The translations under genes and the position numbers were made by a program. DNA of 64,000 nucleotides, from contig JAODTK010000089.1 of assembly GCA_026419785.1 (NCBI GenBank), positions 1-64,000 on the forward strand. The letters are read 5' to 3'. Shown piece by piece: positions 1 through 11,906 of this stretch; position 1 is the stretch's first letter, and every line of letters starts with the position of its first letter. The DNA comes from Sclerodactyla briareus. Taxonomy: Eukaryota > Echinodermata > Holothuroidea > Dendrochirotida > Sclerodactylidae. The notes under the pieces are model-generated. The model made no database searches and was not told the DNA's origin. It saw nothing but the letters and a program-made list of their open reading frames with translations.

Positions 1-74
1 CGATTTAACTTGCAATGAATAAATAAACTCGATAAATATATCCTCACTTAGGGGATATTATGGTTTCTGTGCTT

Positions 75-235
75 CGCCGTATCCGCCTCCGCCGGACGAT
101 CGTCATGGTAGGGGCGCAATAAATTTCCAACAATTTTTTCCCCCCCCCCCCCCGAAATTTGATACACATAAACCATCTCCAATGAGTTGAAAGTGGGTGT
201 GGGGGACGTGCCTCTCTGACGGCGGTCACCTTCGA
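75..235 (+). repeat. Interspersed repeat, GCCGGACG / GCGCAATA family, copy 1
   Basis: The segment has the order GCCGGACG, GCGCAATAA, then TGAGTTGAAAGTGGG. The same order occurs on the same strand at about 29830-29990 and 31310-31480, so this is a three-copy dispersed family within the window. A run of 14 C (140-153) interrupts this copy. No coding potential is supported. The class is unknown; it could be a piece of a non-autonomous DNA transposon. Confidence 0.55.
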
Positions 236-679
236 TTTCCAACCACGTTTCCAACCAAAAAAAAATTGTTCTTATCCTCCTAAGACCGTTGAGCACGAAC
301 TATCCTGATCTACCAACCATTCCTGGGGCTCGACCTATGTTGACTTCAATACCGTATCTAGCTCCCAAACAAGAGGGGATCACGTATGGACAAGGTCTGA
401 ACGTAATCCAGGGCCTGGAAGCAACGGAAGCGCGGCGTGGCTCATCAGCCGTATTTTGTCTCTGGCCAGTTTTGACTGGCTCACCAAATATGATCATGTT
501 CGAGAAGCTTACAAATGCACACGTTCTTGTCCCGTCCATCCTGTGACAGCACTCCTCCTTCAAAGTGTTAGATTAAGATTAAGACTCGGGTTTATAGTTG
601 TATAAGGCAGCGCCTCTTCAACGACTAGCGACTTAATCCCCGGTCATTGGTAACCCTGATGAAGACCGTGCCGCACCAC
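236..679. other. Unassigned sequence
   Basis: Open frames of about 85 codons exist on both strands between 289 and 563, but none has a recognisable domain, splice context or homologue in the window. No promoter, RNA gene or repeat is recognised here. Confidence 0.3.
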
Positions 680-905
680 CCAGGTGCACGTTCGCTCACA
701 GCCTACTACACCCGGGCAGCACGATCGGCGCCTACTCCGTTTACCTCGCAGGTACCCACTGTTACAGTGGGTAGCGTGAGACATTCGAGGAGACATACCT
801 TGTCTAAAGCACTGGCGGAAAAGCCATCCGGGGCTTCAATGGGATTCGAACTCACAATCTAGTGATCATAAGTCGGAGCTCTGCCGAATGAGCTATTCCG
901 CCCTC
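680..905 (-). repeat. tRNA-derived SINE
   Basis: On the minus strand the head (about 905-830) reads as a tRNA: an A-box-like TAGCTCATTCGGCAGAGC and a B-box-like GAGTTCGAATCCCAT. The acceptor stem pairs in only about 4 of 7 positions, so a functional tRNA gene is unlikely. The body that follows resembles the minus-strand copy at 23690-23890. The A and B boxes would form an internal RNA polymerase III promoter. Confidence 0.65.
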
Positions 906-2580
906 CACAAGTGTTTACGGCCTCAGTGCATCAGGAGTGTGATTGGGTCTAATCTACGATAGACGTCAAGTCATCGTCGCAGGATGTGATGCTCATTACG
1001 GACAAGCTGACAAGGATCTCGCGTTTTCATGTGTTGATGTGCTCGACAGTCTGGCGTTGGACTTTATGGCTGTTGCCTCCGGTGGCAGCCACATGTGGGG
1101 GGGTGGATTATTCTCCTTTATGACTGCTCTATCGTCCAATTTGCTGAGAAATAGCTTTAAAATTGGGACGGGGCGAAGGTTTGTCATCATGGTATTTGAT
1201 GAGGATTTAATTCCCCTTCTTAGTTCCCTGCCATTCAACAATAATCACAGTCTGAAACCCACATATGATATTCTCTCATCATCAAGAGCTAATACATATA
1301 AACCATTTGGAATCAGATACTGAAAATGAAAACTAATGGAAGACTCAGATACCTTCAGGAGTTCTCTAGGAGAAAAACTGACGAAACGTCCTTTGATCAT
1401 TGTGTCTAAGTCTCCACCAAGCGTCCGAGCCGTGGGCGAGTTAATAATGATGCGATCAAGTGTGTAAGAAGTTGTCTGGGGAACGATCCAGTGTTCCACA
1501 AATCGGTCACTGGCGCTAAGACCGCCGACTGTGACTGTTCTCTCGTCCATTCAGAGAAGATACTGGTCCATTCCTAAGTAAAAACTGGGAATAAAATGAT
1601 TTTGAACGACATCGTGATTAAGGATATATCGCCTCTCGACAGGCAGAACATGGGCGTGTTTGGTTTGTTGACCGACCACGACAGAATGTACACAGTTGCA
1701 TTGCATTGACTCATAATGACGGTAATCGTAGGCCTGTGCTATATAAAGATACATGGAGGCGTTTTTTGGTCTGATGTCATGCAAACATTAGGTCTTGCAG
1801 TTGATTACCAGAGAGATCCACGTTGAGTACCTGCTGAAGATGTGCTCTCATTCTGGTTGGTAATACGTATGGCAATTCATACCACAAGGAATTCGGTCTG
1901 GCCACAGGCTTTCAGCTGAACTGTGCAGCGGGAATGGGGATACAAGTGGCGACCAATGTACATGTCTGTCCGGCAACACTCATCTCACTGCCACGTAGTC
2001 TGATTAGTAGTCAAACTAAATGTTGTATTTAGTTGCAGAATGTATGTATGCAGTGTGCGGGTATGTGGGTATGGTCGAAACGTCTTCTATGGCTTGAGAA
2101 CCATCACATGATTCAAATGAATCATGGTTGCACGGGAACATTCAGTATTACAATGTCGTTCATTGAGATATCATCGAATGACACACACAGCATATGTTAC
2201 AGCAATCGAATGAAATGATCATTTGGTGCATACAGGCCTTAACATGTATTCCCCTTTTTTAGGGATCAGTACTAAATCAGAGGAATCCGAGAGAATAAGC
2301 GACTGTTCATTTTTAAATATCATCCAGACAGAAGTCAATGTCTTGTTCCGAAGGAGCACATGCTGTTGAGGCAAGACGAGTGTATGGCCACAGCCCTCCC
2401 CTAATGCCCTGACATACATGCACTTCCATTCGTAGGTGAAAGCTTAAGAGGCTCTCGGCGACGGATGAATCGGAGCTCACGGAGGCCTGTACCAGCGGCG
2501 TTCCCATCACGTAAAACCAGACTATTGCTGGTGAGCTATTGTTAATGCCCATGTTCATTCTATCTATTTATCCTTCTATT
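906..2580. other. Unassigned sequence
   Basis: Adjacent minus-strand open frames (996-1241 and 1245-1550) together make about 180 codons. They match no family I recognise and lack clear splice borders. They could be a decayed transposon gene. Nothing else is recognised. Confidence 0.3.
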
Positions 2581-2608
2581 TATCCAGTCTTTGACTTTTT
2601 TTAGGCCC

Positions 2609-2880
2609 ATTTTGGCGCTAAAGGGCCCAATATATGAAATACCGCAGGAATCTGTATCTCCAAACAAATTCTGATGCACAGGGACTGCTGTTCGGTCAAA
2701 TGCGGCCTGTTGGTAAGAACTTCATAGTGTCCAGGGATTTAGGAACCATGGCCAAGTGTGGGCCCTGGGCTCATGTGGAATAACGCAAAATGCCTATCCT
2801 TCTACAAATTTCGGTGCACCGTGCTGGACATCGGTCAGAATGATGGTCTAACAGCCGTACCTTCGGAGTGTTAAGATTTT
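2609..2880 (+). repeat. Direct repeat, unit 1 of 2
   Basis: About 270 bp that recur at 3028-3300, starting about 420 bp downstream. Shared anchors include CAAATTCTGATGCACAGGG, CTGCTGTTCGGTCA and AGCCGTACCTTCGG. The copies differ by many one- and two-base indels as well as substitutions. No reading frame is preserved. Confidence 0.8.
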
Positions 2881-3027
2881 TTTGACCGAGGTCCCACTTG
2901 AACCCAAAGGCCAATCACTAATAGTATTACAATGTATCTCCTCCCACAAGCGCAATCGATTTCTTCAAGTTACATGTAATGTCCTTGGGTAAAGGACCAT
3001 TAGGGGTGTTCAGGAATTTGGGCCTGG

Positions 3028-3300
3028 GCCCATTTTGGGCTAAGTGCCCAAATATGAAAACCGCAAAATCTTGTAGCTCCAACAAATTCTGATGCACAGG
3101 GCTGCTGTTCGGTCATAATGCTGGCCTGCTGGTCATAACTACAAAGTGTCCAGAGATTAAGGACCCATGGCCAATGGTGGCCCTGGCTCAGTGGAATTAT
3201 GCCAAATGCCTCTCCTCTCACACATGTCGTCGTGAACAGTGCTGACATACGTTCATAGAATGGTCTAACCAGCCGTACCTTCGGCAGTGTTAGTAGGTGA
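3028..3300 (+). repeat. Direct repeat, unit 2 of 2
   Basis: Second copy of the 2609-2880 unit, in the same orientation. About 150 bp of unrelated sequence separates the two copies. Confidence 0.8.
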
Positions 3301-4740
3301 AAGGTCGAAAGGGGTAGTAGCATTATTTTCGAATTTGTTAGAAAAAAAAATACATGTTTTCGGCCCTTACTACTCATGCTATTCGATGGTTCTTCACCAT
3401 GACGTGGTCACACGCAATGGGGTTCATCATTGACCACCTAAAGGTCATGATGTGGAACACTGCAAACACTACTTCTTCCTGCCGAATCAGGTCAAATCGT
3501 CAGATTGTGATATGTGTGGACGGTATATTCATTGACTGTAGTACTTATGGGTCCCACATGAATTGTAAGTGGAAGGTCATTAAAAAGGGACTAGGCAAAT
3601 TTTGTTCACAATTGTAAATAATATGCATTTTCATGTTTTGGCAGCCTAAATTATCTGCTTTTGATGGACAATTGACCCAGAGTTGGACCTAATCTTCATT
3701 GACTTCTGGGTGAATTTGACCTCCCAAAGTCAGATCAAGGCAATTGAGGGAGCCTGATGGGCGCAGTTGTGTGCCAAACTAAGTAGATCCGACATCCTCC
3801 GTTTCACTACTTTTGAAAATGTGTCCGGTTGGAGCTACTAACCATTGGTTCTCTAGTTTTTCAATTGTAGTTTTTATATCAGTCAATACAATAGATTACT
3901 ACATAATGGGTAGCTGTCGGACTGGAAAAGATGATATGAAAATAAAGGTTTTTCCTGAATGAAACCTTTGAAGGTTACTGGAGTGGGTGAAAGGCACTCA
4001 CTCTCATCATGAAGTAAATTTGAGGCTAGCAGAGAAATGAACCACTATTTAGAATCCAGCAAGCAGTGTGACTGTACTACTCGGAAAAATCCCGGATAAA
4101 TGGTCGACCCTAATCGAAGGAAGACACAACGGGACAATTAATACATCGACCATTTTCCGAGTCAAAACTATTCATTTTCCGTTCAAAATCTCAGAATCTA
4201 GAATCTAGTGGCAAAATCCTTCCCTGGCAGGTAGCAATGCCCATGGTATTCCAATTTCCTGGTCAATTTGAACCAGGCGCATTGGTTTCTATTGCAGGTT
4301 TATCAACCCGATCAACTGCCCATATCTATTAGAGATAATTCTGAGTTCATTGGCAGTGTTCAGAGTAGAGGCAAATCTGATGTCCCGGTCATGGTTCGAA
4401 ATTTGCATGCTGTTTGCCACTGCTGCGTAAATCACTCACTTTTTATTGGTGATTATTGGCTTTGCCAACCACGTTCATGTTCATAGTGTATAATGTATGT
4501 ACGATATTCGCCTGGAATATACCGACTCGGAAACGCTATGTACTAGGCCTACTCCATGTTGGCTACCTAATCCCCAATATCTGGGCCTGATGCAGGCATC
4601 GCGGCCAATCCCCGAATCTATTCTATTAGCAAACACCGGAGGTATGTCTATGAAGACACCTAACCTAGCTAGAGATGCAATGATTTCATCACAATAATAT
4701 GTAACCGAAAATGTAAGGGGCTGCAGGGATGACACAAACT
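3301..4740. other. Unassigned, probably intronic or intergenic
   Basis: No exon, repeat unit or RNA gene is recognised. A short run with ACCACCTAAAGGTCATGATG near 3434 recalls the AGGTCA-rich repeats seen later, but it is too short to call. Confidence 0.3.
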
Positions 4741-4800
4741 TTTGTTGGATGCTTGGTCTTATACGTCTACCACTTTCTGACTAATCAGGTCTTTGCTCAG

Positions 4801-4879
4801 AACTTTGTCTTAACGGTGGTAGTGTACGTCAACGTGTAACTGCGACGAGGGGCTACGATGGTCAATTCTGTGAGCACAA
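4801..4879 (+). CDS. EGF-like module exon
   Basis: An acceptor (TTTGCTCAG, ending 4800) precedes the exon and a strong donor GTAAGT follows at 4880. The encoded residues follow the EGF pattern: LCLNGG, then C.STCNCDEGYDGQFCEH, with the CxC..GY.G..C signature of the third disulphide loop. The pattern lies in three frames, because one base is missing in the middle of the exon and one G is extra in the GAGGGGC run near 4849. An upstream AG at 4788 is an alternative acceptor. Extracellular module, about 26 residues. Confidence 0.65.
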
Positions 4880-5789
4880 GTAAGTAATTTGTAACATTCA
4901 CTCGTTTATAGGAAGCTGTGAATTATCCTAACCTGGTTCCAATCTGTTACATCATGCTTGCTAGTGAAGTAATATGAGGTGCTTGTTTACTACAGTTTCT
5001 TAGATAGTCAGCTATCCCTTGATCATACCACTTATGCGAGCGCCACACACATTTTCGTTCATGTGCATGAACACAAGGCTATCCGCCTCATTCTCCACGA
5101 AATCAATGGTCATGATTTTTGTTTCTGATTCTCAATAATTGCCCTTGGTTGCTGACCGTGTTTTTTTTTTTCGAGGTTAGATATATATTTAGAGAGCTGC
5201 AGATTTCGCAACACGGATGCATATCATTTCCAGTGGATGATGATGCGTGGTTGGGCAGATCCGCCAGAAATGCTTCACATTGTTACACACATATAGACCC
5301 CCCAGACAGGGTGGGTCGTTGTCAAAGGTGTGTCATACAAATTCCTAAACATTGACGCACCCCTCATCACTCCCATTAATAACCCTTTCAGTTTCTCTCA
5401 ACAGAGTAATGTTCAACCGGCGTAACTTCTGTCTGGAAGGGCTTCTCGTGGACCATCACGAAATGATGTTGATCTAGACATTCCAAGAATTATCAAACGC
5501 CATTACATCAGGTCATGACGATCAGAACTTCCTGAAAAGGAAATAAAAGTAATCCCCTTCGACCAATCACGTATTACCAACACTTATTGCTCTCCTCAAC
5601 TTCTTTCCTTTCGCGAAGTAAAACGTCGACACTCATATGATTACAGGAAGTCTCACACTTGTTTCAACATCTGATACAATCCCCTATCATTCGAAAAACC
5701 CGACGCGGCTTTATCTAGCAAATAGACCATTGATATGACCACCGTTTGATTTTGCCGAAGCGAAACATCGAATCTAGGCAGTCATGCAC

Positions 5790-6055
5790 CGTGCCTATGT
5801 GTGTTGTGTGTTTGTGTCTGTGTGTGAGTGGTGTGACCCTCCTTGTCAGCACGATATTAAACGTAACGCAAACTGGTAATCAAGTTCAATTAGGTATGTG
5901 GGTTGCACATATGGGGAGGCATGACCCCTATTGTTTTGGTGCCCTTTCAAGTTCATTCAAAATCACGAGAGGACAAAGTTCGAAAAGCTTGTCAGCATTA
6001 TATCTGACGACACGATTACTATCAAGTTCAAATTGGGTATGTGGGTAGCCCAATG
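5790..6055 (+). repeat. Interspersed repeat family B, partial copy
   Basis: A GT-rich microsatellite (about 5798-5835) leads into CAAGTTCAATTAGGTATGTG and CCCCTATTGTTTTGG. This is the same order as the copies at 16.4, 18.7, 28.4, 53.9, 55.2 and 63.1 kb. It sits immediately upstream of the LINE at 6065. Confidence 0.6.
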
Positions 6056-6064
6056 GTAATAGTC

Positions 6065-8760
6065 ACGAGGCTCTATTCTCGCAACTCACCTCTGCTGTTG
6101 AACTACTAATCAACGATATATGACGACCTGTGAAATTGCTATACTGGGTGATTTCAATGTGCATAACGCATAATGGCTCAGACCTTCTACCCGTCTCTGA
6201 TATAGCTGGTGTACGAACAGCTGAGTGCTTTGCTATTACCAATGGTCCTCATCACCCAGCTCATCCATTCTCCCACCCGTATTCCCGACCAGGCCTCCGA
6301 TTCTGCTAACATGTTGGATCTTTTCCCCACTACTCAGCCCCTTATTTACAGACCAGCAACTGTCTCTGCACCCCCTATTGCTCCTCTGACCATTGCCTCA
6401 TTACCCTGTCCTCAATCAATCTAACTCCTATATGCAATGCAAGCTCCCCCACCAAAGGCACGAAACTCTGGAACTACTCCTAGGCTGACTGGTTTGGTCT
6501 TCGGGGTTTTTTTTCAGTCCTTCCTTGGGATGAAACTACCTTCTCAGATGACCCCTCTACCTCTGCTTCTTCTATTTCGGAACTTTCTTTTAGGAATGAA
6601 CACCTTTATTCCCTACACTTAAGTCAGGCTCCTTTCACACCTTCATGGTTCAACAACATCAATGTACTACTGGCCGTCCGGAGAAGAACGACTTTATAGA
6701 GTGCTTGGCTATCTTCTCCTTCACGCGATTCCCGTCAGCCTATGTTACTGGGCTCGTAAGGTGTGCTCTGAGACTATCGACGAGGCAAAAAACTCTTTCA
6801 CTTCACTAATGGCTATAAACTTTCAATCATCCTGCCTTCTGGTAGTCGTTCATGTTGGTCGCTGGCCAAATCTGTGTCCCCGAACTTCTGTACTTCCAAA
6901 TTCCCGTCCGCTGCTGGTCCAAACCTGATGCTCTCACTGGCAGTTGTATGCCACCCTAAAAGCTTAATCTTTTGCCGAGCTATTCTCTTCTAATTCCATC
7001 CTATGGACACAGATGGCTCATCCTCCTCCATACTTATTGGCCTGCTTATTGCGTGAAAACCAAAGACAGCGACCAAAAAATAGCGTCTTGGGATTTTTTT
7101 TCACTACTCGTATGGTCCGCCAAACACTCACTAGTTTATAAATTAATAAGGCTTCTGGTCCCGATGGCATTCCTACTATAGTCCTCCTTAAGTGTGCCCC
7201 CTGAACTTGCGCTATACCTTAGCAAGCTTTAAAACCGGGCCTTTGCTATTCCTATGGGATGCTACCGTTCTGTGTGGTCGAAACATGCCCTCATGTCTGC
7301 CCAGTCCCTAAAAAGGGTAACAAATCCAACCCACCCTCCAATTACATGGCCGATTGCCATCACCCTCGGCCCTCTCCAAAGTTATGGAAACATAGTAAAC
7401 AAGCATGTTTGGGAACTTTCTTGAGTTCACTCTCCATCATTGCCACCAGTATGGTTTCCGGCTGGCCTCCTCTACTGGGGCCTACTATCTTTTGTCACCA
7501 AACAGTGGGCCCAAGCCATTGATTTTTCGGTGAATTAGGGCTAATTGCCTTGATATCTCTAAGGCCTTGACCGTGTTTGGCACGCCGGAACTCCTTGCCA
7601 AATTAACTTTCAATTTGTTTTCAGTCCCTTCTAACCCCTTGGACTGCCAGTTTTCTTACGTCGCCTCACTCCTTCTCTGTTAGGGAGGGTTGAGGTTGCC
7701 TCTCCGAACTTCCGTATCAAATGCTGGTGTTCCTCAAGTTGTGTTTTCTCTCCTACCTCTTCTCTTTTGATCATGATCTCTTCTTATCTCTACCTCCTGT
7801 AGTATTCACTCATTTGCTGATGATTCCTCCCTTCACCTCTCTCTGTGCTTCCTCGCCCCCGGAGCGGAAGATTTGGTCCTACACAACCGTTCCCTAGTTG
7901 CCAATCAGCTGAACAATGAGCTTCATTCTATTTTGAACTACTTGGGAAGCTAATCTGGTTAACTCAACCAATCTAAAACTCAAACTTGCTGATTTCTGTC
8001 GCTCGTGTTTTCTGATGCCCAGCTTTTTCAATGGCTGACCAGATCCTCCTCAGTCTACTTTCTCTTATATCCTGGTATGGAATCAGCAGACAACCTGTCG
8101 CATGGAACTCCCCTAATCAAGTCTAACGCTACTAATGCTTCTAGCAAGTTGGGCGTCTTATTCCGCACAAGGGAATACTTCACCCCACAACCAGCTACTT
8201 CTGCTTTACCAAGCCCAAATTCGGTCCCTAATGGAATATGGTTGCCATTTTGGGGTGGGGCTTCGCCATCCTCTCTCATCATCCTCTCTCAGTGTCCTTG
8301 ATCTTTATTCAGAGAAGGCATTCGTCTCATCAACGATGAACATCTTCCCTCCTCACTTGAATCTCTATCCCATCGCATATCTGTATCATCTCTCTTCCTC
8401 CTTTACCTTTACTTCTATGGTCAATGTTCTTCTGAGCTTGGGATGCTGTTCCTCCCTTACTCGAGGTTACTCGCCAGACTCGCTCTTTCTTCTTCCAGCC
8501 ACCCGTTTCGGTTGCATCTTCCACGTCCATCGCACCGAAACCTTGCCTCGCCTCCTTTTTGCCTCGCACTTCGCGTGTCCGGAATAGGCTTCCTCGGATG
8601 TATTTCCCGTCCGATTTGACCTCCAAACGTTCAAGAGTATAATCAACAAGCTGATCCTCCTCTTTCTTTTATTTCTTGTGCTGGGGGTTGCCTTTTTGTT
8701 TAGGCAATTATGGCGTTCGCCCTTCCTCAATGTCCACTTTGTTAAAAAACAAAAAAATGT
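6065..8760 (+). mobile_element. Degraded LINE, jockey/CR1-type (endonuclease + reverse transcriptase)
   Basis: Translated pieces in all three frames line up in the order of a non-LTR retrotransposon ORF2. The endonuclease piece ILGDFNVH is near 6150, followed by TECFAIT-like and SDHC pieces up to about 6420. The reverse transcriptase includes KASGPDGIP near 7150 and VCPVPKKGNKSNP near 7300, and a GLDRVWHAG piece lies near 7565. The C-terminal part (SLMEYGCH near 8190, LDLYSEKA, the FPSDFDLQTFKS piece near 8610) ends about 8700. An A-rich end at 8738-8758 may be the 3' tail. Many frameshifts and stops make this copy inactive. The 5' end is truncated before or within the endonuclease domain. 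The exact clade is not certain. Confidence 0.8.
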
Positions 8761-8761
8761 A

Positions 8762-8915
8762 TGGTGAGGATGAACCCTGTTGTTTTTGTGTCGTCCAGGC
8801 CATTTCAGGTCACCATAGAAATCCTATCTCCCTCGCCAACGAAACATTTCGTAGGACTGTCGTAATGAGAAGAGTTCGTTCGTCGGGTGACATACATCTG
8901 GTGAACCGACTTTGA
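8762..8915 (+). repeat. 150-bp dispersed repeat, copy 1
   Basis: The order GATGAACC, TTGTTTTTG, TCAGGTCACCATAG, CTATCTC, AACGAAACAT.TCGTAG matches 9222-9345 with many small differences. It directly follows the LINE tail. No coding signal. Confidence 0.55.
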
Positions 8916-9221
8916 GCCTCCAAAAAAAAAAATTTGACCTGTTTTGACCTCAGTTGAACCTTTTGACCTGGTGATTTTGCATGCTCTTTTTTGTGATGGC
9001 CCGCTGCGTTCCTGCTGTTAAGACCAACAAACAGTCAATGACACTACCATGCTAACGGATACTCTTTACACAAGCTTCTCAATGAATGTGGAAGTTCAAA
9101 ACAGCTAAAACACTGAAATGTGGATAAATTTGGCATTTGGACTAATCATTCTCGTCATCATGATATCTAATGAAGCAAGTATCTTATTCATTCAATTAGG
9201 TTGTGACTTGTACACATGAAT

Positions 9222-9345
9222 AAAGATGAACCTATTGTTTTTGGTATCAGGGTCAAGGTCATTCCATGTCACCATAGGCCAATCCTTATATCTTGCAACG
9301 ATTCATTGTAGCAAGTGAGACAACATACAACAGCCAACTAAACAA
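9222..9345 (+). repeat. 150-bp dispersed repeat, copy 2
   Basis: Second copy of the 8762-8915 unit. Shared anchors are GATGAACC, TTGTTTTTGG, CACCATAG, CAACGATTCATTGTAGCAAG and GTGA.ACATAC. Confidence 0.55.
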
Positions 9346-9354
9346 CTTTTTCCC

Positions 9355-9800
9355 CCAGTGAAACAGTAACCATTCTTGAATTGTCATTTATTGTTATTCC
9401 TGAATGTTTGAGTATTGAACTAGCACCAAATATTGCCCCCAGGGAAGACATACAATTCTTGATGTCCTTTCATTATTATTCCTGATATGTTGAGTATGTA
9501 CTAGCAACCAATAATTTCCCCAGTGAAGAAGTAAACCATTCTTGAATTGTCCCTTTCCCATTATTTTCCTGATATAGTTTGAGTATGTGGGGACTAGCGC
9601 CAGTGACCAGCTATATGTACGACTGTACAAATTCTTGAATTGTCATTTCATTGTTATTCTGATATGTTTGAGTATTGTCACTAGCACCAAATATTTGCCC
9701 CCCCAGTGAAGACAGTAACCAATTCTTGATTTGTCATTTTACTATTATTCCTGATATGTTTGAGTATTGGACTAGCACCAGTGATCGGCCCTATCTGTAC
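9355..9800 (+). repeat. Tandem array, about 75-105 bp unit, 5 degenerate copies
   Basis: Units repeat the order CCATTCTTGAATTGTC, TTATTCCTGATATGTTTGAG, TATTG-ACTAGCACCA and CCCCAGTGAAGA. Unit lengths vary because of many short indels, especially in T and C runs. The array lies between EGF exons and is presumably intronic. Confidence 0.75.
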
Positions 9801-9824
9801 CTCCTGATCAGTATTGTTGTTTGC

Positions 9825-9990
9825 TTACGGGGGTGGGTGGCAATTTTGGTCGTGCGTGCACCCCCCCCCCAGGTTTTCATATCCTAGTCCAGTGGCCCGC
9901 TTTATGTACCCTCCGAATCAGTATGGTGTTGCTACGGTGGGAGTGCCAATTTTGGTCTTGCTTGCACCCCCCACCCCCAGGTTCATAGGC
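9825..9990 (+). repeat. Two-copy tandem duplication with C-runs
   Basis: The block GGTGGGTGGCAATTTTGGTC...TGCACCCCCC...CAGGTTTTCATA recurs as GGTGGGAGTGCCAATTTTGG...TGCACCCCCC...CAGGTTCATAG about 110 bp downstream. Confidence 0.65.
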
Positions 9991-10599
9991 AACTTATAGA
10001 ATTGAAAAATGTGCCCTTTTTGAAGTCTGCATCACTGTACGGAATATAAGACGTGCTCGTTACTAACGGCAAATAAGAATGGTGTCCCTACAGGTTTCCA
10101 ATTAATGCGTGAGCTGGGGGCGCGGTTCAAAGCAACCCGATTTACTAGTCGCGACGCTAATCAGATGAGCTTAAAACTGATAATTTAGCCCTATTTTTAA
10201 CATGAATCACTGTATTTCTTGACAAGAAGATCGCTTCTCTTCTACGTAGGTTTCCTCTCATTAGTGTACATTTTTCAACTCTAATATGGGTGGGTGCCCC
10301 CCCTCCCACAAAAGTACATGTTGCTCCACTTGCTTCCACCCCCTTCCCCCCCCCCAAAGAAAAAACAATCATAGTAAAAATTCGGGTGGCCTCCACTTGG
10401 AGGTCTGGCGCCGCCACCTGCTCGATCACCACAAGAGCCTGCTCCCCGTTGAAGTGAGAATCTCATTTGGGAATTTTTGGGCAACAATTCTATACAATTA
10501 TGGTTGTTTATGGTACGATTGCATAGGTTTCCCATCTTTTATGATAACCCATCATTCCGCCAACCACCTGCTGATCCCGTTCGTAAGTTTGCTAAAACC

Positions 10600-10785
10600 C
10601 CAAATTGAGGTCTTCGTCAACCTACGTTCGCCTCCATCGCTTGCAACCTTAAAAAAGCTGAAAACTCACCTATTTTCTGTGTATTATCAGTTAATTTTTT
10701 TTGGGAGGCCCTGCAGCGCATTGAGCAGATTTAGCTCTGGATTCTGCGCTTTACAAGACTTATAAGTAGTATTATTATTATTGTT
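10600..10785 (+). mobile_element. LINE 3' end fragment with (ATT)n tail
   Basis: The + strand encodes a short tract (RSPPSLATLKKLKTHLF) like the C-terminal end of CR1/L2-type LINE ORF2. It is followed by a 3' region ending in TTATTATTATTATTG, a simple-repeat tail typical of such elements. Only the last part of an element is present. The family assignment is tentative. Confidence 0.5.
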
Positions 10786-11383
10786 GTGCCCTCACTTTTT
10801 TGCCAAATAGCGAAAAATGACACAATGTTTGCCCTTCCCCCACTTTCAGAAGCTTACTTGCCCCTTGCTTTCTTCTTCCCTCCCACCCCCTACCCTCTGC
10901 TCACACTGCTTTTTACAACACACCACAGTTAATGCCCTCATTAGGGCTTGTCAGATCCGGTTAATAATACCAATAGTCAGTCCTGGCTGTCAAGTAATTT
11001 ACATCCTGGAAGTGGTGGGATTTTTTGCAATGCGTATAGGTAGTTGTTAACTCCAAAGGTAAACATCAGACAATCATAACTGAGTGCCCACACGAGAATA
11101 ACGGAATCCCACTCTCAATTCTCTGAGCATTGCCAATGCCCGGCACCTTTCCTTCCACACGAATGTCTGACCGGCAGTCAAAAGTTTATTGTTTATGTGT
11201 ACCCACATCTCACACACCACACTTGAGAGAATCCTTTTGGGGATTGCGACCAATGTTGACCAGTCAAATTAAAGGCTTATTATATTATACACACACAATG
11301 TGGGCCGTGAACAGTAGTGATCTAGAACTGAATATTTTGGCTGAAAAAGGTGACAACTGCTAATGGTAGGATACAACATGTTT

Positions 11384-11640
11384 TATAATTTGGGGCTGTC
11401 CTGTAAAGGAGGTAGGGGGTCGCTTTGGTAAATAACAAATAACATTCATGATGTATTCAAAAGGTTCCCAAAGTCAGTTTGAGTTCAATGTGTTTAATCT
11501 TTTGGGACTAGTTGTGAATGAGGTAGGGGGTCATTTACCCAAATAACATTCATGTAATGCAGGTCATTAAAGGTCAATAGGGGTCTTGTCCCTTAGTTTT
11601 GAGTGCAAATATTCAATTTTTTGGGCATTCCTGTTTTTCC
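11384..11640 (+). repeat. Two-copy tandem repeat, about 125 bp
   Basis: GGAGGTAGGGGGTC, AAATAACATTCATG and TTGAG-TCAA-TGT-T-AATCTTTTGGG recur at about 11408 and 11520 in the same orientation. Probably intronic. Confidence 0.55.
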
Positions 11641-11824
11641 ATTTTGGATCACCAAGGTATGGGTCCTCACTAGGTGGAAGTTTGTTGGATCAACTGTTAC
11701 AGTGTCCCTGGTCACAGCGTCCTGACAGGATGTGTACTTTTGCTGTGATACTGTTAGTTTCATGAGTGAGAGTAAAATCATAGGCTCAATACTAAACATT
11801 TATCTCTGTTTACGTAATTGGGTC

Positions 11825-11906
11825 TCACAACTGTAACTTGGGTGTAAATCGGGGTACGTGTGGCACCTGAGAGAGAAGGTTGATCCTTGTCGTCAGTTCT
11901 GTGAGC
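11825..11906 (+). pseudogene. Possible EGF-like exon, weak
   Basis: A CKSGYV piece and a QFCEHP piece, 15 codons apart in a single frame, recall the end of the 4801-4879 EGF exon (GYDGQFCEH). No clean donor follows (AAGAAAAGG), and the spacing between the pieces does not fit an EGF loop. It may be a decayed duplicate exon or chance. Confidence 0.3.

Noticed and set aside
832..905. Minus-strand tRNA gene
   Set aside because: A and B boxes are present, but the acceptor and T stems pair poorly and a SINE body follows. Called a SINE instead.
1245..1550. 101-codon minus-strand ORF as a gene
   Set aside because: It looks somewhat protein-like, but I recognise no family, and no neighbouring exon or element ends support it.
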